Positions 1-8,178 are shown, numbered from the stretch's first letter. The stretch is 64,000 nucleotides of DNA from Pedobacter arcticus A12 (GCF_000302595.1 NZ_JH947126.1:94454-158453); one strand, 5' to 3'. The notes: a model not told the origin generated them from the sequence alone. Program-made: numbers and translations.

Positions 1-1
1 T

Positions 2-115
2 AATGCCTATAAAGACCAGAAATGGTTCAGCACCTGGAAAAGTCTGGAGCACCAACCTAAGGTTGAAGAAGTAATTAGAAATTTACCGATCAAATATCCG
101 TTACTGTACCTGTAA
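2..115 (+). CDS. C-terminal end of a probable alginate-lyase-family protein (partial)
   Basis: An open frame enters from the left edge and ends at a TAA followed by TGA, giving the last 37 residues of a protein. The tail has the shape WKSLEHQP, then EEVIRNLPIKYPLLYL. I recall this 'dP..eEVxRNxPxRxPLLW' ending from Bacteroidota alginate-lyase-domain (PF05426, PL5-like) proteins. That assignment rests on a short tail and on the neighbours: a GH88 hydrolase and a PL6 lyase follow on the same strand, so the three probably form one uronic-acid polysaccharide degradation unit. The catalytic part lies outside the window, so substrate and even family are uncertain. Confidence 0.45.
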   Translation, partial: NAYKDQKWFSTWKSLEHQPKVEEVIRNLPIKYPLLYL

Positions 116-180
116 TGAATCAGATGATGACCACATAGCAAACAAAGGAAAAACTAAACAAAAAGATACAACCAGCCCAG

Positions 181-210
181 CTCTGTGACCTCCGCGTCCT
201 CTGTGGTTAA
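181..210. repeat. CACAGAGG-type dispersed repeat in the leader of the GH88 gene
   Basis: Read on the minus strand this stretch contains CCACAGAGG and CACAGAG about 20 bases apart. I recognise this as a kind of short intergenic repeat common in many bacterial genomes, including Bacteroidota. It lies between the first (partial) gene and the GH88 ATG at 224. A GTG-started reading of the GH88 gene from 185 would translate this repeat, which argues for the ATG. No second copy was noticed in this window. Confidence 0.4.
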
Positions 211-223
211 AAAAAACAATACT

Positions 224-1423
224 ATGAGAAATACAATCCTATCCTTACTAACATTAATAGCAATAACCCTCAGCAGTTGCTCCCAAAAACTCCACTTCAA
301 AAAAGAAGTAAATCAGGCAGAAAAACAGACCACGCTGATGCTCCAGGAAATTGCAAAAGCCAACAACAAAAACGGCACCTTGGTTTCTCCACGGACTTTA
401 GAAGATGGTAAACTAAAACTGGTCGCCTCCAAAGACTGGACCAGCGGTTTCTTTCCCGGAGAATTATGGTATCTGTACGAGTTGACGAAAAATGATAAAT
501 GGAAACAAGAAGCTATTAAGTTTACTTCAAAGATTGAGCAGGAGAAATTCAACGGAAAGACCCACGATATGGGCTTTAAGGTGTACTGCAGTTTCGGCAA
601 TGCCTACCGCCTGAACAAAAACCAGCATGACAAAGCAGTGGTTATACAGGCTGCAAGAACACTGTCAACACGGTTCAGCCCAAAGGTAGGAGCGATCCGC
701 AGCTGGGACCACAACAGTGATAAATGGGATTTTCCGGTGATCATCGACAATATGCTGAACCTGGAACTGCTGTTTGAGGCCACAAAACTGTCCGGTGATT
801 CCAGTTTCTACAAAATAGCCGTTGCACATGCGAACACCACCATGAAGAACCACTTCCGAAAAGATTTCAGTACCTGGCATGTGGTAGATTATGACCCGGA
901 AACTGGAGCGGTGGAAAAGAAGAATACCCATCAGGGCTATAGCGATGCATCCGCCTGGGCTAGGGGACAGGCCTGGGCAATTTATGGCTATACCATGTGC
1001 TACCGCGAGACAAAAGATCCAAAGTACCTTCTGCAGGCGCAGAATATTGCTAAATTTCTGTTCAATAACAGAAATATGCCATCAGACTTAGTACCCTACT
1101 GGGATTTTGATGCGCCGAACATTCCAGACGAGCCCCGTGATGCATCCGCGGCAGCGCTGATTTCATCGGCCCTGTTTGAGCTGAGCACCTACACAGAAGA
1201 GAAGAACGATTATCTTGAAAAAGCAGAGAAAATCCTGTATAGCCTGAGTACATCCTATACCTCGCCGATAGGAGCGAACAGAGGCTTTATCCTGCTGCAC
1301 AGCACCGGTTCCAAGCCCCATAACTCCGAAGTTGACGAGCCGTTGAGCTATGCTGATTACTATTATCTGGAAGCACTGACCAGGTCAAACCGATTAAAGA
1401 ACAACCAACCCGTAATCCAATAG
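224..1423 (+). CDS. GH88 unsaturated glucuronyl hydrolase, lipoprotein
   Basis: The 399-residue product belongs to glycoside hydrolase family 88, which removes the 4,5-unsaturated uronic acid left at the non-reducing end of oligosaccharides by polysaccharide lyases. Visible signatures are an (alpha/alpha)6-barrel pattern, HDMGF (probable first catalytic Asp), DNMLNLELL (second conserved Asp) and the stretch GYSDASAWARGQAWAIYGY. The N-terminus MRNTILSLLTL..LSSC is a lipoprotein signal with the lipobox Cys at residue 19, so the enzyme is probably membrane-anchored and periplasmic. The ATG at 224 is preferred to a GTG at 185, because the extra 13 residues would precede the signal peptide and come from a repeat. 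The gene lies 5 bases before the PL6 gene and is presumably co-transcribed. Sampled G+C here is near 50%, above the rest of the window. Confidence 0.88.
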   Translation: MRNTILSLLTLIAITLSSCSQKLHFKKEVNQAEKQTTLMLQEIAKANNKNGTLVSPRTLEDGKLKLVASKDWTSGFFPGELWYLYELTKNDKWKQEAIKFTSKIEQEKFNGKTHDMGFKVYCSFGNAYRLNKNQHDKAVVIQAARTLSTRFSPKVGAIRSWDHNSDKWDFPVIIDNMLNLELLFEATKLSGDSSFYKIAVAHANTTMKNHFRKDFSTWHVVDYDPETGAVEKKNTHQGYSDASAWARGQAWAIYGYTMCYRETKDPKYLLQAQNIAKFLFNNRNMPSDLVPYWDFDAPNIPDEPRDASAAALISSALFELSTYTEEKNDYLEKAEKILYSLSTSYTSPIGANRGFILLHSTGSKPHNSEVDEPLSYADYYYLEALTRSNRLKNNQPVIQ

Positions 1424-1428
1424 AAGAT

Positions 1429-2742
1429 ATGAGACAGTTTTTAAAGAACACAAAACTTACAGCCTTAGGTATGCTGTTTGTAATCGGTGCAAACGCCAAA
1501 GATTACAGGGTTGCAAGCGCACAGGAAATCTCGGCCCTAAAGCTTGTTCCGGGTGATAAGGTGATTATGAAAGCAGGTGACTGGAAGAACCAGCAGATCG
1601 TTTTCAGGGGAAAAGGAACAGCACAACAACCGATCACGCTGACAACGGAGAACCCCGGTAAAGTGGTCTCTTCGGGGAACTCCACCCTAAAGATCGATGG
1701 TGATTATCTGATAGTGGACGGCCTGGCCTTTGCCGATGGTTATTCTGAGAAGGACGCAGTGGTTACGTTTACAAAAACCTCCAATAACTGCAGGCTCACC
1801 AATTCCAGTATTATTGATTATAATCATCCTGATAAAGATTTCCATTATACATGGGTCTCACTTTTTGGGACGCGTGGTCAAGTAGATCATTGCGCTTTTT
1901 CGGGTAAAGCACATCAAGAGCCTGTATTGGTAGTTTGGTTGTCTGACAAACCAAATTACACGCAGATAGACCATAATTATTTTGGTCCACGCCCAGATTT
2001 AAAAGCAAATGGGGGAGAAATTATCAGAATTGGAACCAGTGAATGGTCTATGCATGATTCATACGCCACGGTAGAAAATAATATTTTTGATAGTTGCAAT
2101 GGTGAAACAGAAACTGTTTCTATTAAATCTTGTTATAATAAGGTTTTAAATAACTTGTTTTATGAGTGTGTAGGTACGCTAACCTTCCGCCACGGCAACA
2201 ATTCTGAAGCTTCGAACAATTATTTCATAGGTAACTATATCAAAAACACCGGCGGTATTAGGGTTATTGGTGAGAATCACAAAGTATATAACAATTATTT
2301 ATACGGTATAAAAGGCACCGGGCTAAGAGCTGCTATTTCTTTGATGAACGCTTATAAAAACCCCGAACTGATTAAATATTGGCAGGTGAAAAATGCTGTT
2401 ATTACCGACAACGTGATTGTAAATTGCGCAGTAGCGATTGAAATAGGTTCTGGTAAAGACAGTATAAGAGTAATGCCTCCAATAGGTGTTATCTTAGAAG
2501 AAAATATTGTTGTAAACACACCCAAGCTTATTGTTTATAACGAAAAACTAGAAAATAGTATCGTAAAAAACAATAAGGAAAAAGGAACGGATTTAATAGC
2601 AGGCTTTGAGAGTCTTAAAGAAGATTTGGTCAAATCAGATGGAATTTATCAGGTAAGGGGGAAAGAAAAAACTCCGTTTTGGATGATTGAAAAAATTGGT
2701 CCAAACTGGCGTAAGGAAAATTTTGAGGTACAGGTTAAGTAA
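1429..2742 (+). CDS. PL6-family polysaccharide lyase (chondroitinase B / alginate lyase type)
   Basis: The 437-residue secreted protein resembles polysaccharide lyase family 6, a parallel beta-helix family that includes Pedobacter heparinus chondroitinase B and poly-mannuronate lyases. Evidence is the many NNY/NNxF/NNLF turn repeats of a beta-helix, and the catalytic region NGETETVSIKS followed by FRHGNN. These match the family's calcium-binding acidic residues, the catalytic Lys and the catalytic Arg. It begins with a hydrophobic signal (ALGMLFVIGANA). Chondroitin and alginate activity cannot be separated by eye. It is somewhat shorter than chondroitinase B (about 500 residues). G+C falls from about 50% to about 37% near position 1800, inside the gene (see findings). 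Confidence 0.85.
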   Translation: MRQFLKNTKLTALGMLFVIGANAKDYRVASAQEISALKLVPGDKVIMKAGDWKNQQIVFRGKGTAQQPITLTTENPGKVVSSGNSTLKIDGDYLIVDGLAFADGYSEKDAVVTFTKTSNNCRLTNSSIIDYNHPDKDFHYTWVSLFGTRGQVDHCAFSGKAHQEPVLVVWLSDKPNYTQIDHNYFGPRPDLKANGGEIIRIGTSEWSMHDSYATVENNIFDSCNGETETVSIKSCYNKVLNNLFYECVGTLTFRHGNNSEASNNYFIGNYIKNTGGIRVIGENHKVYNNYLYGIKGTGLRAAISLMNAYKNPELIKYWQVKNAVITDNVIVNCAVAIEIGSGKDSIRVMPPIGVILEENIVVNTPKLIVYNEKLENSIVKNNKEKGTDLIAGFESLKEDLVKSDGIYQVRGKEKTPFWMIEKIGPNWRKENFEVQVK

Positions 2743-2766
2743 TATGGTTTTTATGAGGTAAAACTG

Positions 2767-2774
2767 TATTTTTG
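2767..2774 (+). promoter_or_regulatory. Orphan TAnnTTTG promoter box
   Basis: TATTTTTG matches the Bacteroidota -7 element TAnnTTTG and lies 24 bases after the PL6 stop. A T-run at about 2747-2750 could serve as a weak -33 element, but the 16-base spacing is short. It points into the decayed IS/ArsR region where no intact plus-strand gene starts before 3.6 kb. It may be a leftover promoter or a chance match. Confidence 0.3.
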
Positions 2775-2800
2775 CGCTTGATCCGAGAATACTTGAACAA

Positions 2801-2830
2801 TTTGACCATACATCTAAAAAAAAGCCTGCA
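2801..2830. repeat. Left copy of an imperfect direct repeat shared with 8100-8132
   Basis: This 30-base stretch matches 8100-8132 at 28 positions, with two substitutions and one 3-base gap. The shared core includes TACATCTAAAA and AAAAGCCTGCA. At the right copy this is the distal arm of the tRNA-Ser terminator. Here the other arm (TGCAGGCTTTT) is missing and sequence resembling an IS end follows directly. The low-complexity A-run contributes to the match, so the true informative length is shorter. Confidence 0.5.
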
Positions 2831-2835
2831 TTTTT

Positions 2836-3180
2836 AGACTGCCCCCAAAAAATTAGACACTATTTGGGGCATTTTTATGGCAAAAAACAGGAATCAAAAC
2901 GCAGAATTTGGGTTATAGATTATAAAGGATAATCTACATGGAAACTCTATCGGTTCCTTATCAAGAAAATGGGATTTATCAACATCGCTGATAAGGAAAT
3001 GGGTTGACCAAAATCATTTATCAAGGCGCAAAGGGATTGTTGCCCGGGCGAACATGAAGTTGCCAAGAAAGATATAAATGACATATACAATGCGCATAAG
3101 GGACGCTACGGGTATAGCGGGATTACACTTGAAATGAAAAACAGAGGCTGTCAGAGTGTAACAATTAATCAATCAAATGA
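2836..3180 (+). mobile_element. Relic of an IS3-family insertion sequence
   Basis: No frame is intact, but two transposase fragments are readable. From about 2916 to 3055 one frame gives GNSIGSLSRKW, DLSTSLIRKWVDQ, the helix-turn-helix of an IS3-type OrfA. A different frame from about 3035 gives DIYNAHKGRYGYSGITLEM then KNRGC, the HxGRYGYRRIT region of OrfB. Most of OrfB, including the second part of the DDE catalytic core, is absent. At 2840-2871 TGCCCCCAAA and TTTGGGGCA form an inverted repeat resembling an IS3 end. The element cannot move and is old or heavily deleted. Confidence 0.7.
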
Positions 3181-3241
3181 ATCCATAAACAATTATACTC
3201 AGTTAGATATGGCTATTCCGGTATCTCGAATTGCTTTGCTT

Positions 3242-3382
3242 TCATCCGGAGAATTTGTTCCTGCCGGAATCAAAATTTTCTGCTATCACATTTGGTGTCA
3301 TTGAACCAACAATTAATAGCAAGATAATTGCCCGCCTTTTAGAATCGGCAATTGCCTGAAATACATTCCGCCTCGTCTTCAT
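3242..3382 (-). pseudogene. Truncated ArsR-family transcriptional regulator
   Basis: On the minus strand an ATG at 3380-3382 opens 46 codons and stops at TGA (3242-3244). The product begins [13 protein letters not shown], then [13 protein letters not shown], then [11 protein letters not shown]. This is clearly the first half of the winged helix of an ArsR regulator of the Bacteroidota 'VFQAIADPTRRAII..LTPNAIAENFD' type. It ends where the recognition helix (SRQAVSKH) should be. Family members are about 100 residues, so DNA binding is lost. The SRPBCC/AHSA1 partner gene often found beside such regulators is absent. It lies between the IS3 relic and the glycan-export cassette. Confidence 0.72.
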
Positions 3383-3636
3383 ATTTTCTTATTTGCTGTC
3401 ATTTGGTTTCAAAAAAAAATATGAAAATATGTGATTGCGCAAATATTTTTCGATTACATTTTCGGATCGTCTTAGAAAGAACCCAAAAAGGCTAAATACT
3501 AACCAAGGCAGGTTATTTTTAAGAGGAAAAACTGAATTACGGATAATCGAACTATTGATACAAAGTTTTTTTTAAAACTTTGTATCAATTTAGTAAGAAA
3601 CACAGTATGGGGCTTATAAAAAGAGTGTGGATGATT
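3383..3636. other. Non-coding stretch before the first GT4 gene
   Basis: This AT-rich stretch holds the former upstream region of the ArsR relic and the leader of the following glycosyltransferase gene. A run TTTTTTTTAAAACTTTGTATC lies just before 3590, but I see no clean TAnnTTTG promoter box. A longer reading of the glycosyltransferase from ATG 3580 would use part of it. That reading is disfavoured because the Rossmann-like first strand starts only at ATG 3637. Confidence 0.4.
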
Positions 3637-4695
3637 ATGAGTAATATTTTAATAGACCTTGAACGTTTAAAATACCCCAATACTGGTTTACATACATTTT
3701 GTTCCAAACTTGGCTCAACACTGTTGAAAAGAAAATCTGACGCTCAGGATTTAACTTTTTATGTGCCAGCAAAAGATGAATATATCTTTGGCCATAATCC
3801 AAAATATTTTATACAAAAAACGTGGCATAAGCTACTGAAACCTAATTTCAAACAATTCGATATTTGTCATACAACCAACCAAGTATCTCGATATATACCA
3901 TCCTCAAATAAACCAAAATTGATTTTAACCATTCATGATCTTAATTTTTTGATTGAGAAAAAAGATCAGGCTGATAAAATTAAGATGGAGATTTCTAAAA
4001 TTCAGAATAATATAACCCGAGCCCAGGTGGTAACAACCATTTCAGAATATGTAAAGAGGGATATAGAAAATAATTTTGATTTAAAGGGCAAAACCATTAA
4101 GGTAATTTATAACGGAGGGGCTTTAGATTTAAGCTTACCCGCTAATTTTGAAAACGCAAGAGACGTTAAAAGGCCTTTTCTTTTTACAATAGGAACCGTA
4201 CTGCCCAAGAAAAATTTCCATGTGTTGGTACCTATGATGAGATATAATGATTTTGATCTGGTCATTGCAGGAAATTTTTCTTGTAAAAAATACGTGAGTT
4301 TAATTTTAGAATTGGCGCAGAAATGGGGTGTTGCAGATCGGGTAAAACTTTTAGGCCCAGTTTCTGAAGAGGAGAAAATATGGTTGTATAAGAACTGCAG
4401 TGCTTTCTTTTTTCCTTCACTTGCAGAAGGTTTTGGCTTACCTGTGATCGAAGCAATGAGCTTCAGTAAGCCAGTATTTTTATCTAAACATACTTCACTA
4501 CCAGAAATTGGAGGAGAGGTGGCTTATTATCTTGACTCTTTTGACCCACAAGAAATGGCACATACTTTAGATACCGGTTTAAATGATTTTGAGAACTCTA
4601 ATCTGCATGATGAAATTTTTAAGCAAGCCAATAAATTTACATGGGAAAAAGCAGCCGATGAGTACTTAAAAGTTTATAATGAACTTATCCACTAA
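3637..4695 (+). CDS. Glycosyltransferase family 4 (GT-B fold), first of two flanking an ABC exporter
   Basis: The 352-residue protein is a GT-B glycosyltransferase of the GT4 / 'glycosyl transferases group 1' type. The N-terminal domain has NILIDLERLKYPNTGLHTF and HTTNQ...LTIHDLNFL. The C-terminal domain has FTIGTVLPKKNFHVL (start of the donor-binding domain) and EGFGLPVIEA, the E(x)7E donor motif. No signal or membrane segment is seen, so it is cytosolic. Starting at ATG 3637 makes it almost the same length as its paralogue at 6585-7646 (353 residues), and the two align over their whole length. It lies 39 bases before the ABC exporter. Sugar and acceptor cannot be told from sequence. Confidence 0.88.
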   Translation: MSNILIDLERLKYPNTGLHTFCSKLGSTLLKRKSDAQDLTFYVPAKDEYIFGHNPKYFIQKTWHKLLKPNFKQFDICHTTNQVSRYIPSSNKPKLILTIHDLNFLIEKKDQADKIKMEISKIQNNITRAQVVTTISEYVKRDIENNFDLKGKTIKVIYNGGALDLSLPANFENARDVKRPFLFTIGTVLPKKNFHVLVPMMRYNDFDLVIAGNFSCKKYVSLILELAQKWGVADRVKLLGPVSEEEKIWLYKNCSAFFFPSLAEGFGLPVIEAMSFSKPVFLSKHTSLPEIGGEVAYYLDSFDPQEMAHTLDTGLNDFENSNLHDEIFKQANKFTWEKAADEYLKVYNELIH

Positions 4696-4734
4696 TTAAA
4701 ATTACCTTATTTATTTTTATCCTTTTTCAAGTTA

Positions 4735-6555
4735 ATGAAAACTTATTTCCGCTTATTATCTTTTGCCAAACCAATTGAAAAATTTGCTATACCCTATATC
4801 ATCACCACATTTTTAGCAGTTGTTTTTAATACCTTAAACCTAGCTCTTCTTGTACCACTGTTAACTTTTTTATTCAATGCCACAGACGCTAAGGTCATTG
4901 AAGAAAAACCGGAAAGCTTTTGGAACCTTTTAGATAACTTTAATTATTATGCACAGCAGATAAATCAGGTTTATGGTACTTATGGTGCCTTAAAGTTCAT
5001 ATGTGTCATCATCATTATTTCTGTTTTGCTCAGTAATGTTTTCAAGTATTTCTCGCAAAGAATAATGGAAAACCTGCGGATCCATACCCTTTTAAATATT
5101 AGAAAAGCGGTGTTTGAAAACGTGATGGATATGCACCTTGGTTTTTTTAATAGCGAGCGGAAAGGAGATATTATCTCAAAAATCACTAACGATGTACAAG
5201 TTGTACAATTTACCGTTACAGGAACTTTACAGGTAGTTTTTAGAGAACCGTTTCAGTTAATCGCTTATTTAGTAGCATTATTTAGTATTTCTCGTGAACT
5301 TACATTTTTTTCCATTCTATTTATTCCTATTTCGGCTTTGTTTATTGCAAGGTTGGTGAAGAGTTTGAAAGCACAAGCGTCAGGATCTCAGGCTTCTTTT
5401 GGTGTAATGGTGAGTTACCTTGAAGAGGCATTGTCTGGGGTTAAAATAATTAAGGCTTTTAATGCAACCCCTTTCATCAAACAGAAGTTTAATCAGGAAA
5501 ATGAAAACTTTTCGGAGTTTGGTAAAAAGATTGCCAGAAAGCAACAATTAGCCTCACCGGTTTCCGAGTTTTTAGGGGTTTTAATGGTGACTTTTATAGT
5601 GCTTTACGGCGGAGGAATGGTATTAAACGGTACTTCGGAACTAACAGCAGCAGAGTTTATCGCATATATTGGTATCTTTTCTCAGTTAACCAGACCTGCA
5701 AAAGCTATTTCTGATTCATTTACCGGGATAAATATAGGACTTGCGGCCGGTGAGCGTATCCTTGATCTGATCAGTATGAAACCCGAAATTAAAGACGAGG
5801 CAAACGCAGTTACGCTCAATTCTTTTGACACCGCTATAGAATTAAAAAATGTTTCTTTCAGCTATGGAGAGCGGTTGATTTTAGATGATATCAATTTAGT
5901 GATTCCAAGGGGTAAAACTATTGCACTTGTTGGTCCTTCTGGAGGTGGGAAATCTACTTTAATGGATTTAATACCTCGTTTTATAGTGCCTCAAAAAGGT
6001 GAGGTTTTAATAGATGGCATTCCTATCCATCATTTAACTATGGATTCTTTGAGAGCACATTTGGGCTTTGTTAATCAAGAGTCAATTCTTTTTAATGATA
6101 CTATCTTCAACAATATTGCTTTTGGCAAAACAGATGCCTCTCATTCAGCAGTAGAAACCGCTGCTAAAATTGCAAACGCTCATGAGTTTATAATGAGTTC
6201 GGACGATGGTTATCAAACAAATACGGGAGATAGGGGAGTGAGGTTATCGGGAGGCCAGAAGCAAAGAATTAGCATCGCAAGAGCGGTACTTAATAATCCT
6301 CCGATTATGCTTTTAGACGAAGCCACATCTGCCTTAGATACGGAATCGGAAAAGTTGGTGCAAGATGCCTTAAACAACCTTATGAAAAATAGAACTACGC
6401 TTATTATTGCACATAGACTGAGTACGATACAGAAAGCAGATCAGATTATTGTGTTAGAATCGGGAAAAATTTTAGAGCGTGGGTCGCACATTGAGCTGAT
6501 TAAGCGTAATGGGCTTTATAAGAAGTTGATTGACATGCAAACATTCAGCGATTAA
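4735..6555 (+). CDS. MsbA-like ABC exporter (fused membrane and ATPase domains)
   Basis: This 606-residue half-transporter has an N-terminal six-helix exporter domain (first helix about residues 17-45) and a C-terminal ATPase. Walker A GPSGGGKST is near residue 400, the signature LSGGQKQR near 505 and Walker B IMLLDEATSALD near 525, followed by the H-loop IIAHRLSTI. It would act as a homodimer in the inner membrane. Its position between two paralogous GT4 genes suggests it flips a glycolipid or lipid-linked glycan made by those enzymes. The family also includes lipid A flippases and peptide exporters, so the substrate is an inference. Gaps of 39 and 29 bases to its neighbours are consistent with an operon. 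Confidence 0.9.
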   Translation: MKTYFRLLSFAKPIEKFAIPYIITTFLAVVFNTLNLALLVPLLTFLFNATDAKVIEEKPESFWNLLDNFNYYAQQINQVYGTYGALKFICVIIIISVLLSNVFKYFSQRIMENLRIHTLLNIRKAVFENVMDMHLGFFNSERKGDIISKITNDVQVVQFTVTGTLQVVFREPFQLIAYLVALFSISRELTFFSILFIPISALFIARLVKSLKAQASGSQASFGVMVSYLEEALSGVKIIKAFNATPFIKQKFNQENENFSEFGKKIARKQQLASPVSEFLGVLMVTFIVLYGGGMVLNGTSELTAAEFIAYIGIFSQLTRPAKAISDSFTGINIGLAAGERILDLISMKPEIKDEANAVTLNSFDTAIELKNVSFSYGERLILDDINLVIPRGKTIALVGPSGGGKSTLMDLIPRFIVPQKGEVLIDGIPIHHLTMDSLRAHLGFVNQESILFNDTIFNNIAFGKTDASHSAVETAAKIANAHEFIMSSDDGYQTNTGDRGVRLSGGQKQRISIARAVLNNPPIMLLDEATSALDTESEKLVQDALNNLMKNRTTLIIAHRLSTIQKADQIIVLESGKILERGSHIELIKRNGLYKKLIDMQTFSD

Positions 6556-6584
6556 AATTCAGCTAAAATATTTTCTATCTTAAT

Positions 6585-7646
6585 ATGATTAAAATAAATA
6601 AATCCGTTTTAATTGATTTATCTGCTTTACAGAATGTCCACTGCGGGTTGGGACAAGTTTCTTTAAATTTTGCACTCGAACTGGTTAAAAGAGAGCTGCA
6701 AAATGAACCTTTTACTTTCTATTTTTTAGTGCCAAATAATTTTGAAGGCTATTTTGGCGATAAGGTTAAGTATGTAACCATGTCCAAGTGGCGGAAAAAG
6801 TTTTATAAGCTATACTCTAACTATGATTTGTGGCATTCTATACATCAACATTCTCCTTATAAAATCAGTCGCTTCCAAAAGCAGTTATTAACCATCCATG
6901 ATCTTAACTTTGTATATGAAAAAGATGTGCATGAGGCTCGAGTAGATCTAAATCGGATTAATAAGAAAGTAAGAAGGGCGCATACCATTTCTACAATTTC
7001 TTATTATGTATTAGACGATCTGGAAAAACATCTAAACATTGATAAAGAAGTAGTTAAGGTAATCTATAACGGCGTTGAATATTTACCTTCGATATCGTCT
7101 AAAGCACCCTATTTTGTCAATAAAAAACGTCCGTTCTTTTTTACAATTGGCGAGGTGTTAAAAAAGAAAAACTTTCATGTTTTACTTGATATGATGGAGC
7201 TGATGCCGGAGTATGATCTTTATATCTGTGGCAATTATTCAGGAGAATACGGGCAATATATGAAGAAGAGGTCAGAAGAATTGCAAAATGTATTTGTTTC
7301 TGGGGTTATTGATAATAGCGAAAAAGCATGGCTATACAAAAACTGTGAGACATTTTTTTTCCCTTCTATATGTGAAGGTTTTGGACTGCCTGTAATTGAA
7401 GCTTTACAGTATGGTAAGCATGTTGTTGTTTCAACCTTAACCTGTTTGCCGGAAATTGGCGGTGAACATGTTTCTTATTGGGATGATTTTACTCCAGAGT
7501 TGATGAAAGACGTTGTTTTAAACGGTATCAAACAACATAACGAAGAAAAATCTATACGGGCAATGGAATATTCATCGAAATTTAACTATCAAAAGAATGT
7601 GGATGAGTATTTGGATTTGTATAGAAAAACAATGGACTTGACTTAG
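6585..7646 (+). CDS. Glycosyltransferase family 4, paralogue of the 3637 gene
   Basis: The 353-residue protein is a second GT-B enzyme with the same plan as the gene upstream of the ABC exporter: SVLIDLSALQN at the start, LLTIHDLNFVYEKD in the N-domain, FTIGEVLKKKNFHVLLDMM at the domain junction, and EGFGLPVIEA followed by LPEIGGEHV. The two enzymes probably add sugars to the same carrier-linked product. It is the last gene of the cassette; the following 530 bases are non-coding up to tRNA-Ser. Confidence 0.88.
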   Translation: MIKINKSVLIDLSALQNVHCGLGQVSLNFALELVKRELQNEPFTFYFLVPNNFEGYFGDKVKYVTMSKWRKKFYKLYSNYDLWHSIHQHSPYKISRFQKQLLTIHDLNFVYEKDVHEARVDLNRINKKVRRAHTISTISYYVLDDLEKHLNIDKEVVKVIYNGVEYLPSISSKAPYFVNKKRPFFFTIGEVLKKKNFHVLLDMMELMPEYDLYICGNYSGEYGQYMKKRSEELQNVFVSGVIDNSEKAWLYKNCETFFFPSICEGFGLPVIEALQYGKHVVVSTLTCLPEIGGEHVSYWDDFTPELMKDVVLNGIKQHNEEKSIRAMEYSSKFNYQKNVDEYLDLYRKTMDLT

Positions 7647-8099
7647 TATCGTTCAAAGGGAAATAGAATATGTTTTGTGGTGGATTTGTAACGGAGCTTA
7701 TTTCAAGTTTTTTTTCTTCGGACGGAGTCCTGATTTTCTAACCCAAGATTTAATTTAAAAGTTTTTTTTTGTGAACTCTTAAATTAGATGCTAGACGATA
7801 TTTGGATACCATGATGTGAATTGTGAAATAGAAAAATTGAAAATAGTTTTATTTTCGATATTCTCCCAAACCAGATGGTATCGATTTCTTCTAGCCATTC
7901 CGAGTCAGATTTATTGTCTACTAACTTTTCAAGAATGCTGTATCCCAATTAAAGTTCAAAAAAAATAGTTTTGCAACTAACCAAAATCAAGCTACTCATT
8001 AATTGAACGGGTTTATATTCAATCTCTTGACTGTTCAATCAAGAGTCATTTTTTCCAGAAAAAAATACTCTCGATTAAGCTCATTTAAGATGAGAATAA
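7647..8099. other. Non-coding stretch downstream of the glycan-export cassette
   Basis: I see no gene here with a recognisable product. The minus strand has an open stretch of about 51 codons from a TTG after an in-frame stop (about 7760-7930, reading LGYSILEKLVDNKSD...), which matches nothing I know. A hairpin at 8024-8045 is listed separately. The region is AT-rich like the cassette before it and may be scar sequence left by whatever placed the cassette here. Confidence 0.4.
8024..8054 (+). terminator. Possible rho-independent terminator after the cassette
   Basis: CTCTTGA (8024-8030) and TCAAGAG (8039-8045) form a 7-bp stem with an 8-base loop, followed by TCATTTTTT. It would stop plus-strand transcription, although it is about 380 bases beyond the last cassette gene. 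Confidence 0.45.
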
Positions 8100-8132
8100 T
8101 TTGATCGTACATCTAAAACAGAAAAGCCTGCA
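8100..8132. repeat. Right copy of the imperfect direct repeat shared with 2801-2830
   Basis: This 33-base copy overlaps the distal arm of the tRNA-Ser terminator and matches 2801-2830 except for two substitutions and three extra bases (CAG). Both copies are also preceded by GAGAAT a few bases upstream. Confidence 0.5.
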
Positions 8133-8154
8133 ATCATTTGATCTGCAGGCTTTT
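8122..8154 (-). terminator. Rho-independent terminator downstream of tRNA-Ser
   Basis: AAAAGCCTGCA (8122-8132) pairs perfectly with TGCAGGCTTTT (8144-8154) around an 11-base loop. On the minus strand, the direction of the tRNA, the stem is followed by a T-rich tail. It starts 25 bases after the tRNA 3' end. Confidence 0.75.
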
Positions 8155-8178
8155 GATAAAGTATGATATGAATATCTG

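Noticed and set aside
7760-7930. Minus-strand open frame of about 51 codons after the glycan cassette
   Set aside because: It starts at a TTG right after an in-frame stop, has no promoter or terminator and matches nothing I know.
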